Origin: an uncultured Varibaculum sp.
GTDB lineage: Bacteria; Actinomycetota; Actinomycetes; Actinomycetales; Actinomycetaceae
NCBI GenBank assembly: GCA_947255165.1
Contig: CAMYFZ010000041.1
Span: 1 to 16,976 of the forward strand
Length of the DNA stretch: 16,976 nt
Direction of reading: 5' to 3'
Shown here: positions 7,102 to 14,462 of the stretch, piece after piece
Position numbering within the stretch: the first letter of the stretch is position 1
Layout: every line of letters starts with the position of its first letter
Made by a program: the position numbers and the translations under genes
The notes under the pieces: model-generated
Told to the model about the DNA's origin: nothing
Databases searched by the model: none
Seen by the model: the letters and a program-made list of their open reading frames with translations, nothing else

Positions 7102-8703
7102 TTGACTCAAAGCGCCATTAACAGACCGCTGGGAACCGAAACCGAGTTCGGGATTATCCAGGTAGGAAATGTCTACGCTAATCCAGTTGCGCTTTCTACT
7201 CAGGTAGTGAACGCCTATCGGGATCAATCCCGCCTGGGGGAGGCGGTTACCTGGGATTATGAAGGGGAAAATCCCTTGCAAGATATGCGGGGTTTTTCGC
7301 TAGACCCCCGCGAGGCCGATCCCTCCCAGTTAACTAATAATCCTGATCAGTTGGCTCCCTCGGGACCGGGAGTGCAAGCGGTTGCCCGGCCTAGCGCCCA
7401 AGAAGCCGCGATGCCCAAGCCCAGCGCCTGCGTACTAACTAATGGCGCCCGCCTCTACGTGGATCACGCCCACCCGGAATATTCCTCGCCGGAAACTCTC
7501 GAACCTAAGCAAGGGGCACTCTATGACGCGGCCGGAGACCTGATTGCCCGCCGAGCTATGGAGCTGGTAGCGGCTAACGGTAATCAGATTGAACTGTTTA
7601 AGAACAACGTGGACGGTAAAGGCGCAGCCTACGGCAGTCATGAAAATTATTTACTGCGCCGCGACTTAAGTTTTTTTGATCTTGCCCAAAATCTGATCCC
7701 CTTCCTGGTCACCCGCCCGCTTATCTGCGGAGCCGGAAGGGTGGGAATCGGGCAACGTTCCCAGCAATCTGGTTTCCAGATTTCTCAACGCGCCGACTAT
7801 GTAGAAAACGATATCGGTCTGGAAACTACCTTTAACCGGCCGATAGTTAATACCCGCGATGAACCGCATGCGGATGCGAGCCGGTGGCGGCGCCTGCATA
7901 TTATCGGAGGAGACGCGAACCGTTTCCAATACTCTACTTATCTCCGTCTAGGCAGTACCGCCGCCTTATTGTGGCTACTGGAAAACGCGAATCCCACGGA
8001 ACTAAAAGCCCTGGAAGGCCTGCGGATTACCTCTGATCCAGTAGAAGAAACCTGGGCGGTGTCTCATGATCTTACTCTGACCCACCGCTTAGAGACCGTA
8101 TCCGGGCCGCTTAGCGCCCTCCAGATTCAAAACGAAATCCTCTCTACGATTGCCGGGGCTTTAAAAGAGCGCGGAGGAGCAGATGAAGCCAGCACCGCGT
8201 TACTCACAGATTGGCAGACGATCCTCGACTCTCTGCATGGTGACCGAGTTTTAGCTGCCCGCCGCGTGGAATGGGTAGGTAAATATCAACTCTTATCCGG
8301 CATGCGCCGGCGCTTAGGGTGCGATTGGACTCACCCCAAAATCCAGGCTCTAGATTTGCAATGGGCGGCGCTACGGCCGGGAATATTTGAAAATCTGTGC
8401 GCCGCCGGAATGGTAGACCAACTGTTTTCGGAGGAGGAAGTATCTCAAGCGACCCAGCAGCCTCCGCGCGGGAGCAGATCCTGGGTAAGAGGCACTGCAG
8501 TAGCGAACCTTCCGGAAGTCAAGAAAGGCTCCTGGGAATCACTACTCCTAGATTTAGGAGGCGAGCAGCTTTTACGGTTGCGGTTAGGTGACCCGAATCG
8601 CGAGGTCACCGCCGCTGAAATACGCGCTCTCGAAGACGGTGATGCTGCCGCTTTCGCCCGCGCGCTCACTGGAGGCCAGGAAAATTGGGCCGAAAAATTC
8701 TAG
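7102..8703 (+). CDS. dop: Depupylase/Pup deamidase Dop
   Basis: Dop hydrolyses the isopeptide bond between Pup and a target lysine and, where Pup ends in Gln, deamidates it to Glu. It shares the carboxylate-amine ligase fold with PafA. The TTG start at 7102 has AGGAGG at 7092-7097. The first strand is PLGTETEFG with metal/ATP-binding Glu13 and Glu15. The catalytic Asp121 lies in LYVDHAHPEYS. KNNVDGKGAAYGSHENYLL and NTRDEPHADASRWRRLHIIGGDAN are family signatures that separate Dop from PafA. Between DMRGF and VLTNGARL lies the 'Dop-loop', here about 45 residues (66-110), rich in Pro, Ala, Ser and Gln, and roughly twice the M. tuberculosis length. Total length is 533, against about 505 there. 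Confidence 0.96.
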   Translation: MTQSAINRPLGTETEFGIIQVGNVYANPVALSTQVVNAYRDQSRLGEAVTWDYEGENPLQDMRGFSLDPREADPSQLTNNPDQLAPSGPGVQAVARPSAQEAAMPKPSACVLTNGARLYVDHAHPEYSSPETLEPKQGALYDAAGDLIARRAMELVAANGNQIELFKNNVDGKGAAYGSHENYLLRRDLSFFDLAQNLIPFLVTRPLICGAGRVGIGQRSQQSGFQISQRADYVENDIGLETTFNRPIVNTRDEPHADASRWRRLHIIGGDANRFQYSTYLRLGSTAALLWLLENANPTELKALEGLRITSDPVEETWAVSHDLTLTHRLETVSGPLSALQIQNEILSTIAGALKERGGADEASTALLTDWQTILDSLHGDRVLAARRVEWVGKYQLLSGMRRRLGCDWTHPKIQALDLQWAALRPGIFENLCAAGMVDQLFSEEEVSQATQQPPRGSRSWVRGTAVANLPEVKKGSWESLLLDLGGEQLLRLRLGDPNREVTAAEIRALEDGDAAAFARALTGGQENWAEKF

Positions 8704-8716
8704 GCTTAACCCTATT

Positions 8717-8722
8717 AGGAGG
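8717..8722 (+). promoter_or_regulatory. Ribosome binding site that fixes the pup start
   Basis: AGGAGG lies four bases before GTG at 8727. The frame stays open upstream to 8685 inside the end of dop, but the site and the match of residues 2-5 (VQEQ) to other Pup N-termini choose GTG 8727. Confidence 0.8.
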
Positions 8723-8726
8723 AAAA

Positions 8727-8909
8727 GTGGTACAAGAACAAATTAATGCACCCGGCGGAAAAAATAATGGTGTCGATGAGGGCGTAGAAACCGCGCAGGC
8801 ACAGATCAATGCGCCCCAAATCGACGCCCTCTTAGAGCAAATCGATACGGTAATGGAAACCGATGCGCAAGCCTTTGTTGAGGGGTTCGTGCAAAAAGGC
8901 GGGGAATAG
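8727..8909 (+). CDS. pup: Prokaryotic ubiquitin-like protein Pup (C-terminal Glu form)
   Basis: Pup is an intrinsically disordered tag that PafA couples through its C-terminal Glu side chain to lysines of target proteins. The protein has 60 residues from GTG 8727 (M. tuberculosis Pup has 64). VQEQ at the N-terminus and the region from IDALLEQID to FVQKGGE (residues 32-60) match the conserved Mpa-binding helix and tail. It ends GGE, not GGQ, so deamidation by Dop is not needed before ligation. There are only two lysines, K12 and K57. The peptide QINAP occurs twice (residues 5-9 and 26-30). It lies 23 bases after dop and 3 bases before pafA, and no prcB or prcA follows. Confidence 0.96.
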   Translation: MVQEQINAPGGKNNGVDEGVETAQAQINAPQIDALLEQIDTVMETDAQAFVEGFVQKGGE

Positions 8910-8912
8910 CTT

Positions 8913-10295
8913 TTGCGTAGAATTTTCGGGATTGAAACCGAGTATGGCATTACCTGTGCCGCCTTTCAGGGGAGATCACCCCTGGATGCAGAACAGGCGG
9001 CGCGACGTTTGTTTAAACCGGTAGTTAACCGTCATCGTTCCTCCAATGTGTTCTTAGGTAACGGGGGACGGCTCTACTTGGATGTGGGTTCTCATCCCGA
9101 ATATGCCACCGCCGAATGTGACTATTTATCCGATTTGCTGGCCCAGGACGTTGCGGGGCAAGAGATTTTTTCCGACTTGGTAGCCACCACTAATCAGCAA
9201 CTGCACCAAGATGGGATTAACGGTCAGATTCACCTGCTAAAAAATAATCGTGACTCTCAGGGAAACTCTTGTGGATGCCATGAGAACTATCTTCTGCATC
9301 GCTCCGCAGATTTCATGGGAATGGCAGATGCTTTGATTGCTTTCTTCATCACCCGCCAAATCGTGGTGGGCGCCGGGCTCCTAGATGAAGAGGGCGGCTA
9401 TCATTTCTCCCAACGCGCCGACAAAATGTATGACCCGATTTCGGCGGCCACCACCCGGGCCCGTCCCATTATCAACACTCGGGATGAACCGCTGGCAGAC
9501 TCTAGCCAGTATCGACGGATGCACGTAATCGTAGGGGACTCTAACATTTGTGAGGCCACCACCGCCCTTAAAGTGGGGATGACTATCGCTTTACTAGATG
9601 CGATTGACTGTTCCTTGACGCTGAACGACTTGGCGATAGCTGACCCCATGAGTGCGATTCGAGAAATTAATGCGGATTTATCGGGACGGGCTCCGATAAA
9701 ACTAAAACAGGGCGGAACCCTAGACGCAGTGGAAATCCAAAACCGCATCTACCAGCGGGTGATGAATACTTTAAGTGACGCCGGACAGCTGGATGCCACC
9801 CGGGAACGGATTAAAATAGGCGATTTTGATCCCCTGGAGCTTTGGGGACGGGCGCTGAAATGTTTTGAGGACGAAGACTTTCAAGCGGTGCAAACCGAAA
9901 TTGATTGGGTAATTAAGAAGAATCTTCTCGAGAAAAGCGCTAAGCGACATCGAGTTCCTATGGACTCCGTGGTGATTTCGCGCCTAGATTTGGCTTATCA
10001 CGACATTACTGCGGCTGGTCTGGCGCCAGCACTATATCAGGCAGGGATGATGCGCCAGGTGCTTAGTCGCGAACAAATAGAGTCTGCAAAAACTTATCCT
10101 CCTCGCACCACCAGGGCAAATATGCGAGGTATGGTTTTGCGGGAGGCTGAAAGACTGCGCCGAGATGTTTCGGTAGACTGGTTACACGTACGCATCGATG
10201 AATCGAAAATGCCGACGGTGATGCTAGGAGATCCTTTTGCTTGTGAGGGAGAAATCCTAGACAAATTGCTGGCAGAGCTGCAGGATAGGGCATGA
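8913..10295 (+). CDS. pafA: Pup-protein ligase PafA
   Basis: PafA uses ATP to phosphorylate the Pup C-terminal Glu and joins it to a lysine side chain of the target. The product has 460 residues from a TTG start, close to the 452 of M. tuberculosis. The start is set by the N-terminal strand RRIFGIETEYG, which places metal-binding Glu8 and catalytic Asp57 (LYLDVGSHPEYATAEC) at the usual positions. Further signatures are LLKNNRDSQGNSCGCHENYL, INTRDEPLADSSQYRRMHVIVGDSN and VDWLHVRID near the C-terminus. The TTG follows the pup stop by three bases, and only GGCGGGG (8898-8904) could serve as a ribosome site, so translational coupling to pup is likely. In M. tuberculosis prcB and prcA would stand between pup and pafA; here there is no room for either. 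Confidence 0.96.
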   Translation: MRRIFGIETEYGITCAAFQGRSPLDAEQAARRLFKPVVNRHRSSNVFLGNGGRLYLDVGSHPEYATAECDYLSDLLAQDVAGQEIFSDLVATTNQQLHQDGINGQIHLLKNNRDSQGNSCGCHENYLLHRSADFMGMADALIAFFITRQIVVGAGLLDEEGGYHFSQRADKMYDPISAATTRARPIINTRDEPLADSSQYRRMHVIVGDSNICEATTALKVGMTIALLDAIDCSLTLNDLAIADPMSAIREINADLSGRAPIKLKQGGTLDAVEIQNRIYQRVMNTLSDAGQLDATRERIKIGDFDPLELWGRALKCFEDEDFQAVQTEIDWVIKKNLLEKSAKRHRVPMDSVVISRLDLAYHDITAAGLAPALYQAGMMRQVLSREQIESAKTYPPRTTRANMRGMVLREAERLRRDVSVDWLHVRIDESKMPTVMLGDPFACEGEILDKLLAELQDRA

Positions 10296-10300
10296 AGTAG

Positions 10301-11341
10301 ATGGAAACTAACGCACACAGTCGCGGCCGCAATATCGAAAGAGGCGACTCCTCCTTGTCTGATAAACCGGAAGCATCCCCTGAAGGTAATACCGGTAGCA
10401 CTAAAGATCGGGCGCGGCGCTTCCCCTCACGCAAAGCAGAAGTTTCAGCGAAGAAAACGCCTGCTCCCTTACATCTACTGCGGTGGTGGCCGGCTTTCCT
10501 GGGAGTAATCGCAGTGGCCGCTACGGTAGTTCTAGGATTTTATTTGTGGCAGGCCAGTCGCGGACAACAAATCAGCGGAGTTTCTACCCAGGTAAAAGTC
10601 AGTGGTCAACTGGGTGAACAACCGGTAGTACAGTTTCAAGGGCGCATGCCCTTTACATTGCCTAATTCGCGGATAGCTATTCGCGGCGCAGGTCCGCAGG
10701 TACAGGAAAATCGTGACGTGCGGGTGATGGTAAGTGTCTATGAAGGCACTACTGGAAAACTGGTTTCCAAAGAAGGAAAACCGCAGCTATTCGTCGGCAA
10801 GGCTAACTCCCGTACTTTACCTAGCGGATTGTTGCCAGAAATTATTGGTAGATCCGAGGGGTCGCGGCTAATTGTGCATCGCCCCGCTACTGCAAGTGAC
10901 GGAAAAACCTCTATGGAAGTAGACATCATCGACGTCTTACCTACTGCGGTTTATGAGTCGCAATTGCAGATTCCGGAAGCGGCAGGGGTAAATTTCACCT
11001 TCCCCGCAGGATTACCAAAGTTCGAGTCGGCAACCCAGCCCCATCCGCAAGAGGCTGCTACCTTCGTGCTGGTTCCAGGGAAGGGAGAACAGTTAGATCC
11101 GCGCAAGAAGATCCTGGTGCAATACGGGGTGTGGGAATTAGACTCCGGAAAGCAACGTGCCTACACCTGGGGTAAGTCTGGTCCGCAAGCGATTGTGGGG
11201 GGAACTACCTTCCAGTCCTTAGCCCAGCAGCTAACTGCTTTGCGCGCTAACTCGCGAATTTTAGCGATTATTCCCGCTGATCAAGCCACTGGGGATAGTG
11301 CTTTAGTGGTAGTCATGGATGTTTTGGCCTGCGCAAAATAA
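10301..11341 (+). CDS. Membrane-anchored FKBP-like protein with two degenerate domains
   Basis: The protein has 346 residues. Residues 1-61 are polar and basic, with no signal peptide. Residues 63-83 (WWPAFLGVIAVAATVVLGFYLW) form one membrane segment, and the remaining 260 residues should lie outside the cell by the positive-inside rule. Two related parts of about 110 residues follow (about 105-220 and 225-345). Each resembles the FKBP-type peptidyl-prolyl isomerase pattern: a V-x-V-x-Y/V-Q-Y strand, a GK turn, a helix at LPSGLLPEIIGRSEGSRLIV or TTFQSLAQQLTAL, and a final D-V-L strand. The usual active-site Asp and Trp are not evident, so catalysis is doubtful. It begins 5 bases after pafA and shares its transcript. 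FKBP-like genes next to pafA in related genera are my recollection, not a check. Confidence 0.7.
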   Translation: METNAHSRGRNIERGDSSLSDKPEASPEGNTGSTKDRARRFPSRKAEVSAKKTPAPLHLLRWWPAFLGVIAVAATVVLGFYLWQASRGQQISGVSTQVKVSGQLGEQPVVQFQGRMPFTLPNSRIAIRGAGPQVQENRDVRVMVSVYEGTTGKLVSKEGKPQLFVGKANSRTLPSGLLPEIIGRSEGSRLIVHRPATASDGKTSMEVDIIDVLPTAVYESQLQIPEAAGVNFTFPAGLPKFESATQPHPQEAATFVLVPGKGEQLDPRKKILVQYGVWELDSGKQRAYTWGKSGPQAIVGGTTFQSLAQQLTALRANSRILAIIPADQATGDSALVVVMDVLACAK

Positions 11342-11389
11342 AGAAGCGGAGCAACACTAATCCCGCTTTGTCTGCGCTACCTAGTCCAG

Positions 11390-11427
11390 CTAACGGCAGG
11401 GAGGACCGCCAGTTAGATTAGTTTTTT
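11390..11427 (+). terminator. Probable intrinsic terminator after the pupylation operon
   Basis: CTAACGGC (11390-11397) pairs with GCC-A-GTTAG (11408-11416) with one bulged A, around a 10-base loop, and T6 follows at 11422-11427 after five spacer bases. An additional weaker hairpin just before it pairs AAGCGG (11344-11349) with CCGCTT (11363-11368). Together they mark the end of the mpa-dop-pup-pafA-FKBP unit before hisF. Confidence 0.5.
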
Positions 11428-11461
11428 ACACTGAGGATAGTAAACCTATCGAGGAGGACAA

Positions 11462-12232
11462 ATGACGGTAGCGATTAGGGTGATTCCTTGTCTAGATGTT
11501 GATCAGGGACGCGTGGTTAAAGGCGTAAATTTCCAGAATCTGCGGGATGCAGGAGACCCCGTGGAACTGGCAGAACGTTATAGCGATGAAGGCGCGGATG
11601 AAATCACTTTCCTCGATGTTTCGGCTTCTAAAGAGGGACGCGCCACTATGGTGCAAACGGTGGGTCGCTGCGCCGAACGGGTATTTGTTCCCCTCACGGT
11701 AGGCGGCGGGGTGCGTTCGGTGACGGACGTGGAACAGCTACTGGGGGCGGGCGCCGACAAAGTGGGGGTTAATACTGCCGCGATTGCTGACCCGGATCTT
11801 ATCGATCGGATAGCCAAGCGTTTCGGCAATCAAGTGCTAGTTATCTCAGTTGATGCCCGCCGCTGCCCATCGGGGGTGGAGACTCTAAGCGGATTTGAAC
11901 TAACTACCCACGGCGGGACTCGTTCTACCGGTATCGATGCGCTCCAGTGGTGCAGCGAAGTAACCGCGCGCGGAGCCGGCGAAATTCTGCTTAACTCTAT
12001 GGATGCTGATGGGGTGAAAACTGGCTTTGACTTGGAAATGTTAGCGCAGGTTCGCTCCCGGGTATCGGTTCCTCTAATCGCCTCTGGGGGTGCAGGCAAA
12101 GTTGAGCATTTTGTCGAATCGGCGGAAGCGGGGGCAGATGCGGTGCTGGCGGCCAGTGTTTTTCACTTTGGAGAGATTAAGATTTCGCAGGTAAAAGCGG
12201 GGCTAAAGGAAGCGGGGTTTGAGGTTCGGTGA
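11462..12232 (+). CDS. hisF: Imidazole glycerol phosphate synthase cyclase subunit HisF
   Basis: HisF condenses PRFAR with ammonia from the HisH glutaminase to give IGP and AICAR, the branch point of histidine and purine synthesis. It is a 256-residue TIM barrel. The opening [20 protein letters not shown] carries catalytic Asp12, and VISVDARR carries Asp131 (D11 and D130 in the standard numbering). Phosphate-binding loops LTVGGGVRS and LIASGGAGK are present. AGGAGG at 11452-11457 precedes the ATG. HisH is not in this window, so the his genes are dispersed. The last bases overlap hisI. Confidence 0.97.
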   Translation: MTVAIRVIPCLDVDQGRVVKGVNFQNLRDAGDPVELAERYSDEGADEITFLDVSASKEGRATMVQTVGRCAERVFVPLTVGGGVRSVTDVEQLLGAGADKVGVNTAAIADPDLIDRIAKRFGNQVLVISVDARRCPSGVETLSGFELTTHGGTRSTGIDALQWCSEVTARGAGEILLNSMDADGVKTGFDLEMLAQVRSRVSVPLIASGGAGKVEHFVESAEAGADAVLAASVFHFGEIKISQVKAGLKEAGFEVR

Positions 12233-12606
12233 ACGCAGACACTTTAGATCCGCAGGTAGCCGCCCGTTTAAAGCGCGATAGTGCGGGGCTGGTATGCGCG
12301 GTAATCCAGGACTGGCAAAGCGGAAAAGTCCTAATGGTGGGTTATATGAATGACGAAGCGCTGCGGCGTACTTTAACTACCGGCAGGGTCACTTTCTGGT
12401 CCCGCTCTCGCTCGGAGTACTGGCGCAAGGGCGATACCTCTGGACACGCGCAATATGTTAAGCAGGTTCAAATTGACTGCGACGGAGACGCTCTCTTAAT
12501 CCAAGTTGACCAGGTAGGAGCGGCTTGTCACACCGGGCACCGCAGTTGCTTTGAGGCCGGCGGTGAACTCGCCGCCCGCATCGGGCAGCGCCCAGATAGT
12601 AAATAG
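12229..12606 (+). CDS. hisI: Phosphoribosyl-AMP cyclohydrolase HisI
   Basis: HisI opens the adenine ring of phosphoribosyl-AMP, the third step of histidine synthesis, as a zinc- and magnesium-dependent homodimer. The 125-residue chain has the Mg site D83-x-D85-x-D87 (QIDCDGDAL) and the three zinc cysteines C84, C100 and C107 (CHTGHRSCF). There is no fused HisE domain. The GTG start at 12229 shares four bases (GTGA) with the hisF stop, a classic translational-coupling overlap. Confidence 0.96.
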   Translation: MNADTLDPQVAARLKRDSAGLVCAVIQDWQSGKVLMVGYMNDEALRRTLTTGRVTFWSRSRSEYWRKGDTSGHAQYVKQVQIDCDGDALLIQVDQVGAACHTGHRSCFEAGGELAARIGQRPDSK

Positions 12607-12643
12607 ATTTTTTACTCGAGGTGACAAAAACATAACATGGCCT

Positions 12644-12652
12644 AGGAGGTGA
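12644..12652 (+). promoter_or_regulatory. Strong ribosome binding site of trpC
   Basis: AGGAGGTGA is a near-full complement of the 16S rRNA 3' end and lies seven bases before ATG 12660. It is the strongest such site in the window with a proper start in reach, so trpC should be translated independently of hisI, which ends 53 bases upstream. Confidence 0.7.
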
Positions 12653-12659
12653 TACTCAG

Positions 12660-13502
12660 ATGAACGCTTTGGAACGTTTGCTTGCGGGCGTGCGCCAAGA
12701 AGTAGCGCGGCGCGAATCTGAGGTTAGCCTGGCCGAGATTAAACAGATCGCTGCCAAACGTCCTCACCCCAAAGATGGGGTGGGAGCACTACGCAGCGAG
12801 GGCGCAGTTTCGGTAATCGCGGAAATAAAACGGGCTACTCCCGGCGGGGGATTCTTGCGGGAAGTGCCAGATGTGGCGGCACTGGCACGTGCCTATGAGG
12901 CCGGGGGAGCCTCGGTAATCTCGGTTTCTACCGAAAAGAACTTCTTTTGCGGTTCTATCGAAGACTTACGCCAGGTACGTGCGGCAGTAGAGGTACCGGT
13001 ACTTTATAAAGACTTTGTAATTACCCCCTACCAGGTACATGAAGCCCGAGCGCTAGGGGCGGATTTGGTCTTGATTTTGCAAACTTCTGCAGAACCAATG
13101 GTGGTAACTTCCCTGGTAGAGCGGGCCCACTCCCTAGGGATGACTGCAATCGTAGAGGTACATTCGCGTTTAGACGCTTTCCGCGCCCTGGAAGCCGGAG
13201 CCCGAGTAATCGGGGTAAACGCCCAAGATTTGCGTACTTTAGATTTCAATATGGAAACCTTTGCGCAAATAGTAGACGTGATTCCCGAACAGGTAGTGGC
13301 CGTGGCCGAATCCGGGGTGGCCGGCCCGCATGATGTGTTTAACTATGCCCAGCAAGGTGCCGATGCGGTCCTGATCGGTTCGGCCTTGGTAAAGTCAAAT
13401 GATCCCCAATCTTTGGTGGCAGAAATGGTAGCTGCGGGATCACATCCGGCGCTGGCTACTTCCCGTAAGTCCCGGATCAGCCGAGAAAAGAAGCACGACT
13501 AG
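12660..13502 (+). CDS. trpC: Indole-3-glycerol phosphate synthase TrpC
   Basis: TrpC closes the indole ring by decarboxylating CdRP, the fourth step of tryptophan synthesis. The 280-residue TIM barrel matches actinobacterial TrpC from the first helix (LLAGVRQEVARRESEVSLAEIK) to the last. Catalytic Glu55 and Lys57 (VIAEIKRA), Lys in VLYKDFVITPYQVHEAR, Glu in AIVEVH, Asn in VIGVNAQDL and Glu-Ser in VAESGV are all present. The segment after Lys57, normally A-S-P-S-[KR]-G, reads A-T-P-G-G-G, which changes a conserved phosphate-side loop. No other trp gene is nearby. The placement after hisI and before lgt is common in actinobacteria. Confidence 0.95.
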   Translation: MNALERLLAGVRQEVARRESEVSLAEIKQIAAKRPHPKDGVGALRSEGAVSVIAEIKRATPGGGFLREVPDVAALARAYEAGGASVISVSTEKNFFCGSIEDLRQVRAAVEVPVLYKDFVITPYQVHEARALGADLVLILQTSAEPMVVTSLVERAHSLGMTAIVEVHSRLDAFRALEAGARVIGVNAQDLRTLDFNMETFAQIVDVIPEQVVAVAESGVAGPHDVFNYAQQGADAVLIGSALVKSNDPQSLVAEMVAAGSHPALATSRKSRISREKKHD

Positions 13503-13513
13503 AAAGTTATGGG

Positions 13514-14386
13514 ATGAACCCGTTTTTTATTCCTTCTCCCTCTCAAGGTGTCTGGTACCTAGGCCCGATTCCGATACGTGCTTACGCGCTAGCGATTCTT
13601 TTGGGTATTTTCCTAGCTTGCCTGTGGGCATCGCGGCGCTATAAGCAGCGTGGGGGCGACCCAGAGGTAATCGTGGACCTGGCGTTGTGGGTGATTCCCA
13701 TTGGGATTATTGGAGCCCGCATTTATCACGTCTTGAGTAAATGGCAAGATTACTTTGGCCCCACCGGTGATCCTAAAGAAATCCCCCTGATTTGGCACGG
13801 AGGTCTAGCCATTTGGGGAGGGGTAATAGCGGGTACCATAACCGCTTGTCTAGTGTTGCGCTACCGGCAACTGAAAATCGCTCCGGTGGCCGATGCAATT
13901 GCGCCCGCGATCTTGGTGGGGCAAATCTTTGGGCGTTTAGGAAACTACTTCAACCAGGAACTTTTTGGGGGACCCACCACTTTGCCTTGGGGGTTGCAAA
14001 TCGATCTACAACATCGTCCGCTCGGTTTTGAACAATACGCGACTTTTCATCCCACTTTTCTGTACGAAATGCTCTGGAATCTAGTGGCGATTGGGGCACT
14101 GCTGTGGATAGAGCGGCGCTTTAATCCGCGCGGCGGCATGATGATGGGGTTCTACCTGTGCGCCTATAGTCTGGGGCGTTTTTGGGTAGAGAACGTGCGG
14201 ATGGATCAGGCGAATCAGTTCCTGGGTTTGCGGGTAAATGCCTGGACTTCGCTACTGATGTTTACCCTGGGGGTGGTGCTAGCTATTTGGTGTTACCGCC
14301 AAAATTTCCCTCGCTCGCAAGACCCGGAATCACAAAAATGCGGGACCTTGTCCCCAGATAAGCCTCCGAAATCAGTTTCTTCCTAG
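13514..14386 (+). CDS. lgt: Phosphatidylglycerol-prolipoprotein diacylglyceryl transferase Lgt
   Basis: Lgt moves a diacylglyceryl group from phosphatidylglycerol to the lipobox cysteine of prolipoproteins in the cytoplasmic membrane, the first step of lipoprotein maturation. The chain of 290 residues has about seven hydrophobic segments. The family signature GRLGNYFNQELFG carries Arg141 (E. coli R143), and HGGLAIWGG carries His95 (E. coli H103). PTFLYEMLWN and GRFWVENVRMDQ are further conserved blocks. The start ATG at 13514 is 11 bases after trpC, with only a weak AGAAAG ahead of it, so coupling to trpC is likely. An upstream ATG at 13509 stops after two codons. Confidence 0.97.
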   Translation: MNPFFIPSPSQGVWYLGPIPIRAYALAILLGIFLACLWASRRYKQRGGDPEVIVDLALWVIPIGIIGARIYHVLSKWQDYFGPTGDPKEIPLIWHGGLAIWGGVIAGTITACLVLRYRQLKIAPVADAIAPAILVGQIFGRLGNYFNQELFGGPTTLPWGLQIDLQHRPLGFEQYATFHPTFLYEMLWNLVAIGALLWIERRFNPRGGMMMGFYLCAYSLGRFWVENVRMDQANQFLGLRVNAWTSLLMFTLGVVLAIWCYRQNFPRSQDPESQKCGTLSPDKPPKSVSS

Positions 14387-14427
14387 GGGGTTATTAGGAG
14401 GGTCGCGCTGACTATTCTTCCTAAGGA

Positions 14428-14456
14428 GTGGCAAGAACTAGCGAACCAGTTAGGAT
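14428..14456 (+). promoter_or_regulatory. Candidate promoter giving a leaderless pyk message
   Basis: GTGGCA (14428-14433, 4 of 6 to TTGACA) and TAGGAT (14451-14456, 4 of 6 to TATAAT) are separated by exactly 17 bases. The predicted start of transcription, seven bases downstream, is the A of the pyk ATG at 14463. An AGAGG lies only two bases before the ATG, too close to act as a ribosome site. Both observations fit leaderless initiation. Confidence 0.5.
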
Positions 14457-14462
14457 AGAGGC

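Noticed and set aside
8685..8726. N-terminal extension of the pup frame from 8685
   Set aside because: It lies mostly inside dop, and the AGGAGG plus the conserved VQEQ start place the true beginning at GTG 8727.
8910..8912. Possible remnants of prcB or prcA between pup and pafA
   Set aside because: Only three bases separate the genes, so there is no remnant at this site; whether the genes exist elsewhere cannot be judged.
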